This document shows, piece by piece, positions 1 to 11,600 of a stretch of 64,000 bases of DNA (position 1 is its first letter; every line of letters starts with the position of its first letter). A program made the position numbers and the translations under genes. The notes beneath the pieces are model-generated. The model was not told where the DNA came from and made no database searches. It was given only the letters and a program-made list of their open reading frames with translations. Origin of the DNA: Legionella_C sp963803545 (GTDB taxonomy: Bacteria; Pseudomonadota; Gammaproteobacteria; Legionellales; Legionellaceae); assembly GCA_963803545.1 (NCBI GenBank), contig CAWDMX010000001.1, forward strand, positions 756,300 through 820,299, in the 5' to 3' direction.

Positions 1-332
1 TAATGCTCCTAATGATTAGATTGGTAAAAATTATAGTTTCTTTACTACACAGCAAGCTTTAACTGTATTCTCCTTACCGATTATTTGGATATAGTCGTTA
101 TTAAAGCTCATCAATACAAGCTCAATAATGATTGAAATATAATAACATTTTAAAATAACTACACAATTGCTAAAAATTAAAAATACTGTTTACAATACGT
201 ATGCAATCCTAATGATGTAACTCTGATCGGCTAAGAGGGTATATTGGGGTTAAATTACAGAAACGGGGCAAAATCGTTTTTGCTCATTAATCCAATTTCA
301 AAACTTTACAGCAGTATACGGACTCAATCTAT
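1..332. other. AT-rich stretch without a recognisable gene
   Basis: I see no convincing coding frame, RNA or repeat here. It is AT-rich and lies upstream of transposase debris, so it is probably decayed sequence or the edge of an element outside the window. Confidence 0.4.
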
Positions 333-575
333 TTAAGCAGCTAGCGAGAGCTGATAAATCAAGGTGTTAATTGTTTCCTCAGGGTATTTATCCAAATCAA
401 CCTGATTTTCAGACTTTGAAAAATACTTGCTTGACCAAATTGATCGTCGAACGAGCGCCATGATATCCGAAAAGGTAAGCTCGCCTTTTTTGGTTTTGGC
501 GCAGAAAATTGCTAAATTTGCTAGAATTCCCGCATTTTTCAGGAGTTGTGGATGGTCAGCTTCAAATGGAAACAT
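333..575 (-). pseudogene. C-terminal fragment of a transposase
   Basis: The 80-residue frame ends with a pattern (FSDIMALVRRSIW, then a Tyr-Phe and a closing YQLSLAA) that resembles the C-terminal tail of some IS transposases. No catalytic DDE residues are present, and the frame opens inside the start of the IS6-type pseudogene on the other strand, so it cannot be a complete gene. Assignment is by memory of the family tail only and the exact family is uncertain. A chance open frame is the alternative. Confidence 0.35.
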
Positions 576-1252
576 TTTAAACAGGACATCATATTGATGC
601 TGGTGAGATGCTACCTTGCTTATTCATTGAGCTATCGTGATGTTGAAGAACTGGCTTTGGAGCGTTGATTAAAAGTAGATCACTCCACTATTAATCGTTG
701 GGTAATTGAATATTCACCACAATTAGAGGCAATTTTTCGTAAACGTTACAAGCGTCCCACAGGAAATTCCTTGCGCATGGATGAAACCTATACAAAGGTA
801 AAAGGTCAGTGGGTTTACCTGTATCGTGCTGTTGATAAAGAAGGCAATACGGTTGATTTCATGCTGTCAGAAAAGCGTGACGAGCCAGCAGCACGGGCAT
901 TTTTTGAGAAAGCGATTGGCTCAAGCGGTATTCCGGACAAGGTAACCATGGATAAAAGTGGTGCCAACAAAGCCGGCATTGACACTATCAACCTGCATTT
1001 AGCATTGCTGTTTATGCTGGATGGAGTTTTTACCCAAATCACAGTTCGCTAGAGAAAATACCTCAATAATACTGTGGAACAAGACCATCGGTTTGTGAAA
1101 AAATCACCAAGCCTATGAAAGGATTTAAAGCGTTTCATTCTGCAGAAGCAACCTTAGCAGGGATTGAGCTGCATCACATGCTGAGGAAAGGACAACATAA
1201 CCAGTCCTCCAATCAAACTTTTTTTGAGCAGTTTTATGGACTTGCAGCATAA
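552..1252 (+). pseudogene. IS6-family (IS26-like) transposase, broken
   Basis: From ATG 552 the frame gives FKWKHF, then LAYSLSYRDVEEL, HSTINRW, the DETYTKVKGQW motif with the first catalytic Asp, a VTMDKSGANKAG segment with the second Asp, and VEQDHRFVKK with Glu and the YREK-like end. These are hallmark IS6-family blocks in the right order. The frame is interrupted by TGA at 666-668, by TAG at 1050-1052 and by a frameshift in the A-run near 1100, after which ITKPMKGFKAF and HHMLRKGQ continue in another frame to TAA at 1250-1252. The element is therefore inactive. Inverted repeats were not resolved. Confidence 0.85.
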
Positions 1253-1474
1253 ACTAGCCCAGAATTCCTGTGTTTTACGCCTGTAATATTTTATGCGACA
1301 AAACCAGAATAATTATTGCTATCGTGTAGTTGTTGCGTATAAAATAGACGCAAAACAAAAGAAGACGTTAAAAATATTGCTTGATTGCCAAAAAAAAGCG
1401 CATTATCCTGCGCTTGAAATTGATCCCGCACTATAATGTTTAAGCTCTATTTAATTGCATCGGTGGAGATTTGT

Positions 1475-1843
1475 ATGCATTTTTTTAAAAAAATTCTAAT
1501 TCCTGCTGGATTGTGTTTTTCTTTATTAGGATTCGCCTCTAGTTGCCCTAACCCCAATGAGTTCCCTTTAAGTGCAGGGTTACCACCCTACCCATGGCAT
1601 AAAAGCCGTTTAACTCGGATTATATACGTGGATTCGCATACACGATTTTCAAAAGCGTCTATTATTGCAGCGGATGTCTACGGTAGTGGAGTGGTGTGCA
1701 GTTACGGTCAAGAATCGGGTTCCAGATTCTCTATCGTTAAAATGGATGCCATTTGCGTTTCATCGCTTGATAAAAACGTTTGGAAAAAGAAATCGATCAG
1801 TTATGAATGCACCGCCTCGCTTGAAGAATGTTCCTTTTCCTAA
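1475..1843 (+). CDS. Small exported Cys-containing protein, function unknown
   Basis: The start at 1475 is chosen over the upstream ATG because GGTGGAG lies just before it and the product then begins with a clean signal peptide (MHFFKKILIP, a hydrophobic stretch, cleavage near FASSC). The mature part of about 100 residues starts with Cys-Pro and holds further cysteines, compatible with disulfides in the periplasm or outside the cell. The Cys-Pro start and size are reminiscent of small secreted proteins common in Legionella (DUF3757-like), but this is a weak resemblance. A possible decayed paralogue follows directly. No operon partner is visible, as it is flanked by IS debris. Confidence 0.55.
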   Translation: MHFFKKILIPAGLCFSLLGFASSCPNPNEFPLSAGLPPYPWHKSRLTRIIYVDSHTRFSKASIIAADVYGSGVVCSYGQESGSRFSIVKMDAICVSSLDKNVWKKKSISYECTASLEECSFS

Positions 1844-1914
1844 AGATAGATAGCGGGTATTGCAAACATGCCTACTCATTGCGCGCTTAGGTTCTGGCAC
1901 AAAAAGCTGTCTAA

Positions 1915-2115
1915 TGGGGTCGTCTTCCTATTTTTTTGAACGAGGAACAATGGTCCGTTTTAAGTGGCGGTATTATAAGCATCAGATGGCATCGACATTA
2001 TTGCGGGACAGAATTTGAGTTGCGTGAGAACCAAAGTCTGTACGCTGAATACGCAGATGGGCATGCCAAATTTATAATTAAGATTTTGGCATCTGAATTA
2101 TTATTTATACAATAA
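1915..2115 (+). other. Open frame without start, possible decayed exported-protein paralogue
   Basis: A 66-codon frame directly after TAA 1912-1914 reads as protein-like sequence (NEEQWSVLSGG, WHRHYCGTEFELRENQSLY, ADGHAKF) and ends at TAA 2113-2115. There is no start codon with a ribosome binding site. It may be the 3' end of a second small Cys-containing secreted protein next to the intact one upstream. The evidence is protein-like composition only. Confidence 0.2.
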
Positions 2116-2466
2116 TTCACTAAGCAATCTGATTAAAGTTGAGCGAGATTTGACGGCGAAAATCATTTCCGTAGGGATAATCAAGTCATTACGAGAAACC
2201 GTTAAGTGCTGTAAATTCACATTAAAGCATTTCTCTTTTATTAAGGCTTGAGCTTGATATTTTAATATATCAGACGTTTTATTAGCCGGCCCTTTACCTG
2301 TAATTTGATACAAAACAAAATGAACTCCAACTTGATGATATTGCTGGAGATAGCGTTCAATGGTTCGTCGTGACTTATTAAGAAGTTTGGCTGCGTTAAT
2401 AATTGTAATTTTACCTTGAGATAGAGATGGAGCACACAAAGACGAATGCAATGCTATTACGCACAA
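2101..2466 (-). pseudogene. N-terminal part of an ISNCY (IS1202-like) transposase
   Basis: The product shows the N-terminal helix-turn-helix of this transposase group: GKITIINAAKLLNKSRRTIERYLQQY, then a segment ending in GKGPANKTSD, and a LIKEKCFNVNLQHLT block that normally precedes the DDE domain. The frame ends about 120 residues in, so the whole catalytic domain is missing. It is a truncated remnant. Confidence 0.6.
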
Positions 2467-2780
2467 ACAAGACTTGTAAATATTTGCGTAAAAAAATTGA
2501 GTGAGCTGTACCCATAACTTTTAGAAAAAAGTACACCTATGATTGGATGTGTTGCAAAAACATCTAGACGAACGGATGAATTATTATAATAATGCGCGAC
2601 TGAGTTAAGGAAGGATGCGCTGGAGTTGAACCTCCCAATATACTTTAATTGGTGATAAGTCGAATTGGGCGCAGAACGGTTTCCCTTGATAATGGCGTTA
2701 CTATACCGGATTGACACCTAACCATCACTACACCTATGCGGTGTCGCTCAATCGTACCTACGTGGCTTAAGGATAAAACC
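2467..2780. other. Intergenic region upstream of the DUF1566 protein
   Basis: No supportable gene. An 86-codon antisense frame here has no family features. The last 20 bases include the AAGGA ribosome binding site for the gene starting at 2781. The region presumably holds its promoter, but I see no clear -35/-10 pair. Confidence 0.4.
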
Positions 2781-4337
2781 ATGCAACGAAAACAACTGCA
2801 TTTTTTCAACAAGGTACTACGGACGGCTTTTTCCTTTTCCCTGATGCTCACAGGCGCTCAGGCAGCCAAACCTTTATGGACGTTTGTACCGCAAACACCA
2901 ACCGAGATTACCGTAGATAAAGACAGCCGTTCCCAAGTTATATACACGGTGCAAAGTCAGTCCTCGAGAGCTAAAATACTGGTGATGAAACCTCTTGTTG
3001 GAATAAGTCAAAGCGCATCCTGTCTGCTTCCTGCTAAAGGAATGTGCACATTGACGCTCAATGTGAATGGTGCTAGCTTGCAAGGAAATGTCGTGGGTGG
3101 TCCTGTATTGTGCCAACAAGGTAATGAGTTGCAGTGTTACCAACCGAGCTCAACCAATATTTTACGTATTCGGTTAATAGAGCAGCCGTCCGTTCAGCAA
3201 TTTACAGTCATACCATCAGCGGATGCAAATGGCTCCATTGCCCCCACAACAACACAGATGGTCAATCTCGGCAGCAGCTTGACGTTTTCGGCAACGCCCA
3301 ATACTGGCTACGGAGTTAATCAATGGTTGCTTGATGGAAATGTGGTGCAAAACGGCGGTACCACTTTTCAGTTGAACAATATCCAGGCTAATCATGCCGT
3401 AGAGGTACGCTTTGGCCAGACAACGTTGTCTCCTCTTACACAAATCCTGGCTTTGTCCATCAAAAGTTCTGGAGCTGACCCGGCACTAGCGGGCAATGCA
3501 CGCACTATCCGCATAGAGAATACAGGCTCAATACAAGCAAGCAACGTACAAGTGAGCATCCCGGCCTTTCCTACTGGAACGTCGATTACCGGTAATTCTT
3601 GTACGGGCATACTGAATGCCGGAGACACCTGCGACATTACTATCACTCCGGGCGCTAATGCTAGTTTGGATGCGGGAGCGAGTGTCTGTACTACAACACC
3701 TGGAACTGTTCCTGAGCCAACTGTTGTTACCATAACTTCAGATAATGCGCCATCTACAGACGTTAGCGTTTTAGTATTGGGATACGGTTGTATTTATCAA
3801 GGTGGTTTTTTGTTTTCGGTGGATGATACGACCATTAGTACCAGTAGTATCGGTGGGAAAGTGGCGGCGGTTATGGACCAGTCAACAGGGATCCCATGGG
3901 GACCTATCGTAGCCGTTGGAGGTATTAGTGAAACGTCTATGGCCGGTTTGGGTTCCTGTGATGGCAAAAATAATGGAGCATGCAATACAGGTCGCATTAT
4001 TGCTGCGAACTTAGCGTCGCCCGTTGCCGCTCAGCTCTGCGATAACTTGGTCAGCGGTGGTTATAACGACTGGTTTATGCCGGCGACGTGTGAGTTGGGA
4101 CGATTTACAGGTTTAGGTACGGATGCTGGTTGCGGCACTTCCAATCCCAATTTGTATACTACATTGCATATAAATAGCTTAGGCCAGTTTAGCAATCAAT
4201 TCTATTGGAGTTCTACCGAGTTTTCAGGCGGCCCGTCGTTTTTCGTTTGGATCCAGCGTTTCGTTGATGGCAGCCAGAATGGTGCTAATAAGTCGGTCGC
4301 TCTTTCGGTTCGGTGCGTTCGGGCTTTTAGCCCTTAA
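2781..4337 (+). CDS. Exported protein with InlB/Flg_new-type repeat and C-terminal DUF1566 (Lcl_C-like) domain
   Basis: The start at 2781 follows TAAGGA and gives a signal peptide (MQRKQLHFF, hydrophobic stretch, GAQAAK). The mature 500-residue protein has an N-terminal beta-rich segment, a central repeat of the InlB B / Flg_new type (GSIAPTTTQMVNLGSS, SATPNTGYGVNQWLLDG), a CARDB-like region with several cysteine pairs (NTGSIQASNVQV, NSCTGILNAGDTC), and a C-terminal DUF1566 domain (GGYNDWFMPATCEL, YWSSTEF, RCVRAF). That last domain is the one at the C-terminus of the Legionella collagen-like adhesin Lcl and of many secreted Legionella proteins. It is probably cell-surface or secreted, with an adhesion role as an inference. 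No collagen-like repeats are present. It converges on the LRR gene. Confidence 0.8.
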   Translation: MQRKQLHFFNKVLRTAFSFSLMLTGAQAAKPLWTFVPQTPTEITVDKDSRSQVIYTVQSQSSRAKILVMKPLVGISQSASCLLPAKGMCTLTLNVNGASLQGNVVGGPVLCQQGNELQCYQPSSTNILRIRLIEQPSVQQFTVIPSADANGSIAPTTTQMVNLGSSLTFSATPNTGYGVNQWLLDGNVVQNGGTTFQLNNIQANHAVEVRFGQTTLSPLTQILALSIKSSGADPALAGNARTIRIENTGSIQASNVQVSIPAFPTGTSITGNSCTGILNAGDTCDITITPGANASLDAGASVCTTTPGTVPEPTVVTITSDNAPSTDVSVLVLGYGCIYQGGFLFSVDDTTISTSSIGGKVAAVMDQSTGIPWGPIVAVGGISETSMAGLGSCDGKNNGACNTGRIIAANLASPVAAQLCDNLVSGGYNDWFMPATCELGRFTGLGTDAGCGTSNPNLYTTLHINSLGQFSNQFYWSSTEFSGGPSFFVWIQRFVDGSQNGANKSVALSVRCVRAFSP

Positions 4338-4443
4338 AACACGTTTTTTCCTGTTCTTTTAGGGCTCTCACGCCCCCCTTGCCGTTAATACGCACTAAAC
4401 GAAACGATGGGGGTTTTATTGGGCAAAACTGGGTACGGCTTTG

Positions 4444-5244
4444 TTACGGCGGGGATGCTTGCGACCGGCTGTTACCCGCAGCAGCTGTATTGCTTTGTTG
4501 TGTTTGACGTTGCTCAAATAAGGAATAGAAATCACTACGCGCGGACTTTGTTCGATGGAACGGGGATGCTTTCGCGTATTGACGCAGTTCTTTTGGCAGC
4601 AGCTGCCTAACCCGTGCAAACGACTCCTCATCGCTGCATTGAACTAGGATGCACCTAAGGCCGGTGCAACCGTCAAAGGCACCATCGCCAATAAACGTTA
4701 GTGAATCGGTTAGCGTAATGGTTGATAGACCCGTGCACTCCTCAAATGCATAAGCACCAATCGTTGTAAGCGACCCAGGGAAGACGATGGTCGTTAAACT
4801 GGAGCATTCGTAAAATGCGTATTTAGCAATCGTTTCTAGAGACCCAGGGAGCCTAATAAATGCTAGATTGTAACAACCAAAAAATAAATATTTATCAATA
4901 AGTGTTAGCGATTCCGGGAGGGTGATTCTATACAGACTGGAGCACCCTTCAAAGGCACTTTTTTTAATAGTTGTTAGCGATTCCGGGAGGCGAATCATCT
5001 CTAGCCCCGAGCAGCGGTGAAACGCTCGTTCACCAATAGTCACGATACCGTTTGGCAGGTGGATAGCGATTATATTTTTATTCTGAGCATAGGCGTTTTT
5101 GCCAATCGCAATCACACCTTCAGGCAGGGGAAAAACGGTTGTCTCTTTAATCCCCGAAGGGATTGTTTGTTCTGCGACGATACAAAACACTGCGTAATCC
5201 TTTGCACCGGGAGCCGAATCAGTTTCGAGTGGGTTAGTATCCAT
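4444..5244 (-). CDS. BspA-type leucine-rich repeat (LRR_5) protein
   Basis: The protein is about 266 residues. ATG 5244 is preferred over the TTG at 5256, and GAGAA precedes it. From about residue 30 to 205 there are seven tandem 23-residue repeats with the pattern LPESLTTIxxxAFxxCSSLxxI, the LRR_5 (BspA / Treponema type) consensus. The C-terminal 60 residues are polar, rich in Ser, Gln and Ala, and end in Pro-Pro. There is no signal peptide. BspA repeats in host-associated bacteria mediate protein binding, and in intracellular bacteria they can be parts of translocated proteins, but the role here is unknown. It is transcribed divergently from the giant LRR/OTU gene across about 430 bp, which suggests a functional link. 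Confidence 0.8.
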   Translation of the reverse strand: MDTNPLETDSAPGAKDYAVFCIVAEQTIPSGIKETTVFPLPEGVIAIGKNAYAQNKNIIAIHLPNGIVTIGERAFHRCSGLEMIRLPESLTTIKKSAFEGCSSLYRITLPESLTLIDKYLFFGCYNLAFIRLPGSLETIAKYAFYECSSLTTIVFPGSLTTIGAYAFEECTGLSTITLTDSLTFIGDGAFDGCTGLRCILVQCSDEESFARVRQLLPKELRQYAKASPFHRTKSARSDFYSLFEQRQTQQSNTAAAGNSRSQASPP

Positions 5245-5256
5245 TAAGGTTCTCAA

Positions 5257-5678
5257 TTTGTTGTCAATGTGTATCTAATTGTAAATTAAAATTTAAAAGA
5301 AGGTAAATTTAATCATTAATTAAACATTTACTAACACCGTATAAGGAAGTTGCGGTGTAAAGAGGTTTAATCGCCAACGTTTTAGACAACGGCAAACGTC
5401 GTTATCGGAGAACCTTACCAGCAATCCTGTTTTAAAAAACAGTTGTCATGGTCAACCCAACGCCTCGTTTGCACGGTACGCAATGTTTTAAAAACGCAAC
5501 CCGTAATCTTTTGTAACTTTTTATTAGGTTTGCTGCGTTCGTGCTTGACGATCGCCAATAGAACTTTGGATGTGATACAAAAAGTACACACTGTCGTTAT
5601 AGTGACTTATTTAGTTCATTATGTTACTCTTATGCATTTTTTATCTGCATTTATGATGCGCTTTTCTAAGGTTTGACT
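5257..5678. other. Divergent intergenic region between the LRR gene and the giant gene
   Basis: This stretch must contain promoters for both neighbours. TAAGG at 5666-5671 with ATG 5679 seven bases downstream fixes the start of the giant gene. A 77-codon open frame (5443-5676) has no recognisable domain or good ribosome binding site and is not called. Poly-A/T tracts near 5280-5330 are the only notable feature. Confidence 0.4.
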
Positions 5679-8600
5679 ATGAAGGTTGTTTTTGCCAATG
5701 CCCATCCGTCGGATAACAACGCAAACGATTGCATCAAGGCAATTAGACATGCTATCGAATCCAATGATTTAACAGGTTTCACGAACGGGTTAAGCGCGCT
5801 TCAATTAACGAACCCCCCGGTTGTATTAACGCCGATTGAGACTCTTGCTTATGCTTTGATTTCCAAGGGGCGAACCGAATTTTTTCAAGCGTTAAGAGCC
5901 AGTCGAATAGCGATAAATTGGTCGTACGCGCACCCCATTCGGGTTGCCAATGACCAATCGGCAACCCGCTCCTATCTCATGAACGCGATTATTCACAATA
6001 ACCTGTCTCTAGTAAACGAACTCATAGAATGCGGTGTTGATGTCAACCGCGTCAGTTACGGCTCAAAAAAAGTAGTTTCGCCACTCGCCTTTGCGTACGA
6101 ACAACAGTACAGCGCTATTTTTTTATCGCTGGCAAAAGCAAAAGGCGTGCTTGGTCTTTCTGAGGACAGTATGGCGCTAAAAGTAGGGGTTATTGCGCAG
6201 GATTTGCAACACAACAAACGACGCTGTTTAGATTTTCAAACAGTGCGGCTGTCGGATTTTGATTTTGAACTCGTAGTCCAGTCTATGATGGCGTATGAGG
6301 GTGCCGAAGGGCTTGATTTAACTCTTGATAGCGGCATGAATCTCAAAAAACTGCGTTGTTTAATAGCAGCACTGGAGTCGCGCAAGATCCCCCCCAACAT
6401 TTGCAGGCTTCGCATAACTTGGTCGAGCAGTTGTCTGCCAACGGTTACCATCGCAACCGAAAAACTGTTGCAGACTGTCAAGAAACTTCCTCTAAAAGAG
6501 TTGGTTTTAGAAGGCTTTAAAACGACGCCCGAAACGATAGCGCGTATTGCCGAGATAGTTCAGTGCGACGGCGCCTTATTGACTCATCTATCGCTTGTTA
6601 ATTGCCGGGTAAGCGATAATTATTTAATGACGTTAGCCGCTGCGGTCAATCGTACAAAAGCCCCGCTTAAACACCTACGAGTAGAGGGGGATAAGAGCTC
6701 CAAGCAGGCTTATTTTGCACTGTGGCACGCGCTTAAAACCAATAAGGCGCTTGGCGCCGACATCCGGCTTACCTGCGCTTACGAACCGACGAACGATGCG
6801 GTTGATTGCCATCAGGCTAAAGCGCAGGCTTACAACACGCTTTTAACGGCTAGAAAACGCGGTACCGTGAAGCTTAAGGGCGCCCTAAATAATAAATACT
6901 ACCAATTGTTGTACAGCCTACAAGGCTCGGGGCTGCAAACGCTATTTCACTCAGAACTAGGCCTCTGTGGGCTGCTCTATGAAGACAATTCAGCGGTTTT
7001 ATTGCAAATTAAGCCAACAAAGAAAGCCCATAAGCCGGTTCTTGTTCGTCTTGAAAATACGAACAAAGTTCTCGACTATGTCTTTGTAGAAAGCGCATTA
7101 CAGACAACGGCAATTACAACCGTACTGCCTGTTGCGGCGTTAATAGATATCAACACGAATGCTTTCCAAATACTTAAAGACGCGGGTCTTGAAGGGTTGA
7201 CGCTCCATTTTAAAGGAGCCTCGTTGATAAATAAGGGGCGAGTGCGTGCGCGCGCAGCCAATCTGAATACACCCAGCGTAACCAATCGAGGCACTATTTT
7301 TATTGATGACGTGCTTGATTTAAGAGACGCAAAAACATTTTTGAACGACGGAAGTATCGAGGTTGGTGGCACTTTGCACCTGTCTTTAGCAACAGCGTTT
7401 GTAAATAGCAAAAAAAGCCGCTTACACGGCGTACAGTCCGTACGCATAGATTCTCCTACCGTTAAAGATTACGGCCAAACAGTGGTGGCTTTAGAGTACG
7501 TCATCAACGCCTCACAAGCGTTGATAGTCGCCGGCAAAACGCACGCGAGCGGTGCGCAATTGCGCGCGCGTGAAATTGATATACAAAAAACGGCTGTCTT
7601 AGCAACACAATCCACGTTGCATTTGGATGGGGTGATAATTCGCCTTAACGGCACCATTACTCAATTTTCAGACGGGCCGTTACCCGCAGAATACAGCGGC
7701 AAAAAAGGGGTGTTACTAATCCAAGGACAGAAGGTTATTGTGCAAGAGCCGGCCTCATTGTGCAGACAGAACGATATTATAGTGGAAGGCCACGACGTTG
7801 AGATTGGCGATGCTGTTTGCGTTCGTACCAACCAGAATGCGCTACTAACCGGTGTTCGTCTTGTCGACAGAAGCACAACAACCGTGGGCTTAAGTTATGG
7901 AGTTCATGCGCAGCAAGAAGTTATTTTGCAGGGAAACAAACGTGCAATTCTTAGCTTTTTGAGCGCGCAACGTGTCCTAATTGAGAACGCATGCACCCTG
8001 AGCATTCGGTCAACGCTTGAAATAGCCGCCCAAGACGTGGTGGACATTCACGGAGCTATAGAGCAGGAACTTGGAGCGCTTCCCTCAGGTTTTGAGAACG
8101 CAACGGGTGCGTTAGTTTTAACCACAAATCAGGCAACTCTAAATACAAACGCGTTTATAAAGTGGCAAAAAAATATCGCTATTAAGGCACAAGCACTGGT
8201 GCTTCTGGAAAATTCTAGGGTTGAGACCGCGTCGCAGTTGTCAATAGAAACGGCTAAATTAGCCGTTGATGGTTGTCTACAGGCTCAAACCCTGCATCTA
8301 AAAAGCCCCAACTTTGTAAATTTATCCGGCTCAGGATACTGCTCGGCAGAAAATATTTCTGTACGCGCCTCTGATATTGCAATTGCTTGCACTCTGCGCT
8401 CGGCATCGAAACTGCATCTATTCGCCGAGAAATCGCTGCAACTTGGTTCAAAAATTGAAAGCCCAACCGCATTAATAGTGGCTTTGGATATTAAGCTTTC
8501 ACGCTCTAACGCTTCAGGAGATTATTATTTTATAGCAGCAACCGAAGACGCGTTTAATCGCTGGAAAAATTCGGAGTCCAATGCATTGAATACATTGGAC

Positions 8601-11600
8601 TTTAGTGGGTGTTTTTTGCTTTCCGGAACTTCGACCGTTGATGGAAAGTTGGAGGTGTACGCTCAAACAATAAACTTTGATCGCAGCGCTACGTGTGAGG
8701 TTACTAAAAGCGTAGCGCTTTACAGTATGGGTAGTGTTGCAATTGCGGGCAGCTTAAGTACGAAAGAGGATTTGAGTCTGCATTTCTCAGGCAATGCCGC
8801 TATTGGTATTACTGGTACGATATCGGCTAAAACCACGCTGATTAAGGCTTCGAAACAGGCCTCAGTAAAGCAATCATTGCAGATAGCAGACGGTGATTTA
8901 CATATTTTTGCCAATACGGTCGTGATTGCTGCCGATTTAACCGTTGTTAATGGGAGCTTGATTATCCATTGCCCAGGGGCGGTTACCATCAATCAGGGCT
9001 GTACGGTTTGCGCTAAAAACGTGACCATTCTAACGGACGATGCCTGTGTAAACCGCGGTATCATTAACGCGAGCGCGACTACCACGATTAAAGCGAGAGG
9101 GCTTACGCTCAATATGTTGGCAAAAATAACAGCCGATAGCCTGGTGGTATACGCCGATGCGCTTGTTCTTGAAGAGCAGGCGGCGATTGTGGTTTCGGGT
9201 ACGTCGCTGCAAAACAGCCACGCACCCGCTTTTAATGCGGCTATCAAAGAATCGATTGCGCTAAAAAACAGCACGAGAATAATCGCAAACAACGGAAGCG
9301 TTGCGATTGCTGTAGGCTTTTACAACCACCCAAGCAAAGAGAGCCAAGCCGATGCCTCTGTGCTCAAAATGGAGCACGATAAAGACCAGGTAAACACCGT
9401 TTTCTCGGTGGATATTGCGGGTGAAATTACAGCGAACAACGGTCGTATTGTTGTAAATCTTAGAACAGAAACCATCCGCTACTATTTGGATTGGGTCAAG
9501 AATCAGGCGCTTCATAGTGGCAACCTAAGTCAGCTTGTTATTCAGACAAAAGGAATACTGCGTGCGCATGATGGCATTCAGGTACAGGCGGATGATTTTT
9601 ATTGTTCAGGTCTTGTTGAAAGCGGTGGAGCTGTTGTTGCTAAGCTAAATCGATATTTTGTAATGGGGATGACCTCGTTAAACAGCGTTACGGAGGAAAT
9701 AGGAAGTACTATACAGGCAGATACAACGTTTATAAGCGCGAGTTTTGTTTTCGGTTTAGCCTCCAATATAACCGGTCGAGAAATGTTACAAATTCAGTCA
9801 TTAGCGTCAATTTTACTGTCCAAACTGCAAGGTCATCGCGTTCAACATCTGTCTATGTTTGACCTTTGTCACGGCGTTCAAGTGCCAAGTCTTAAGCATT
9901 ATAAAAAGTTGGGCGCAAAGGGTCTTCAATCAGCGGTAAAAAATATTTACCAAGAAACAACCGCCCTGGAAATGGCGCAGGCTATGATCTCTCTGATGAT
10001 ACTTGTAAATCCTGCATTTGCGGGCCTACAAACGGCTCAATCCCTATTTAGGCTCGTCTCTTTTTGCGTGCGATTTAAGAGTGTTATGAGCGAAATTAAC
10101 ACCCTGAAAGAGCGTATGGATAATAACGAGGCGCAATTTTCTGACTGTATTGCTGTAATTGTTAAAGGCAGCCAAATGGTGCTTCAGGGAGGAGCGTATA
10201 TTTATACATCGTATAAATATAATTCCCCGCAAACGGTTATTCGAAATCTTATGTCGGAGGGTTACGCATCACACCAGGCGGTATCGTCTTTTTCTTTACA
10301 GCACCTTCGGGAAACCCTAGTTCAAGCTCCAAATACGCGCGCAATGAAACGCTGGGGCAATGACGTGATGCAAAAAATGTGCAGCCTCGATACGGCACTT
10401 ACTACAGCAAATAGCTTAAACCTTATGCCGCACGCATCGAACACCAGCGTATACACCTCGGGTGTGGGGTATAGGGCGTCGGGCGTGACTGCTACAAACA
10501 GCAACTACACCGGTGTGCCCTATGCGTTTCTTCCGTTAGGAGCGACGTTCGCCTTCAGCAATACCGAACGCTATCAAGCAGGGCGACTTCATGGATTAAG
10601 ACTGGGGTTTAAAAATCATGTATCGTCATCAGGCTCACTGGCAATGAGGGGCTTCCAAGACTCTACGGCGCATTCTACGATTGAAATTGCAGATACGCTT
10701 CATGCAACCAATAGCACGATTGAAAATCTGGAAAGACTGCGCTGTGGTGACCTGTATGTGCGTGCTGAAAAGAGAGCTGCGCGCGTTATTGTGGCAGACA
10801 ACGCCCAGATGCAAGTAGGCAATATTATTGTTGATGGCAAGGGCGCCTCGTTGCAAACGAAAAAAACAAAACAGATGCCGGCAGAAAAACAGATGCCGGC
10901 ATCGGCATCTGAGAGCCCAACCGTTGTACATGAAAAGCCTGCAACTAAAACAACCGCGCCTGACCGCCAATCAAATCAGTACGCTAGAAAGATAGATGCG
11001 AAGGACATTGCGGCTTTAAGCGGTGGGGTTATTGAACTGAGTGATGCAGCTATTGCCTTTAATAATATGACTCAAGACGATGGTTCTTCAATTCGTTTGT
11101 CTAGGAGCACCCTTGAAGGCAACACGCTTGCGGGAGGGGTCAATTTAACGGATATTTTTGCGCGCTTAATAACAATTGCTGACGGCGCTGAAGCCGATGA
11201 AACGAAACTGCGGCAACAACAATGCCTTACTCTAACGGGTTATGTTCAAATAAATACTAAGGAAGCGTTTCTACGGCGTCGCATTAGGGCTAACGGCTAT
11301 GCCGTTATCAACACCGATACCCTTGCGCTTTCAGGAGCCGCAACCGTTGCCGTGGGTGCGAGACTGGTTTTGAATACCGAGGCGCTCGATTGTCACTCGC
11401 CGCATGTTATGGGCAAAGGTGCCGTTCAATTAACAGCGAATCGCGGTGCTTTTAATGGCCAGTGGCGCGCGCACGAGGTTGAACTGGGCGGCGCTTTAAT
11501 TGGCGGCAGCCCTGAAAGCGTACTAGCCGGGGCCACGGGTTACGCCGGTGTTCAACCCTCCTTTTTCGGGAATAAAAGCGGAAAACTAACACTCAATATA

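Noticed and set aside
771..1052. 93-codon ORF as an independent gene
   Set aside because: It is the middle part of the IS6-type transposase pseudogene, opened by the stop at 666.
2457..2717. 86-codon minus-strand ORF
   Set aside because: Composition and sequence are not protein-like and it lies across the probable promoter of the 2781 gene.
5443..5676. 77-codon ORF just upstream of the giant gene
   Set aside because: No ribosome binding site, no family features, and it overlaps the ribosome binding site of the giant gene; likely chance.
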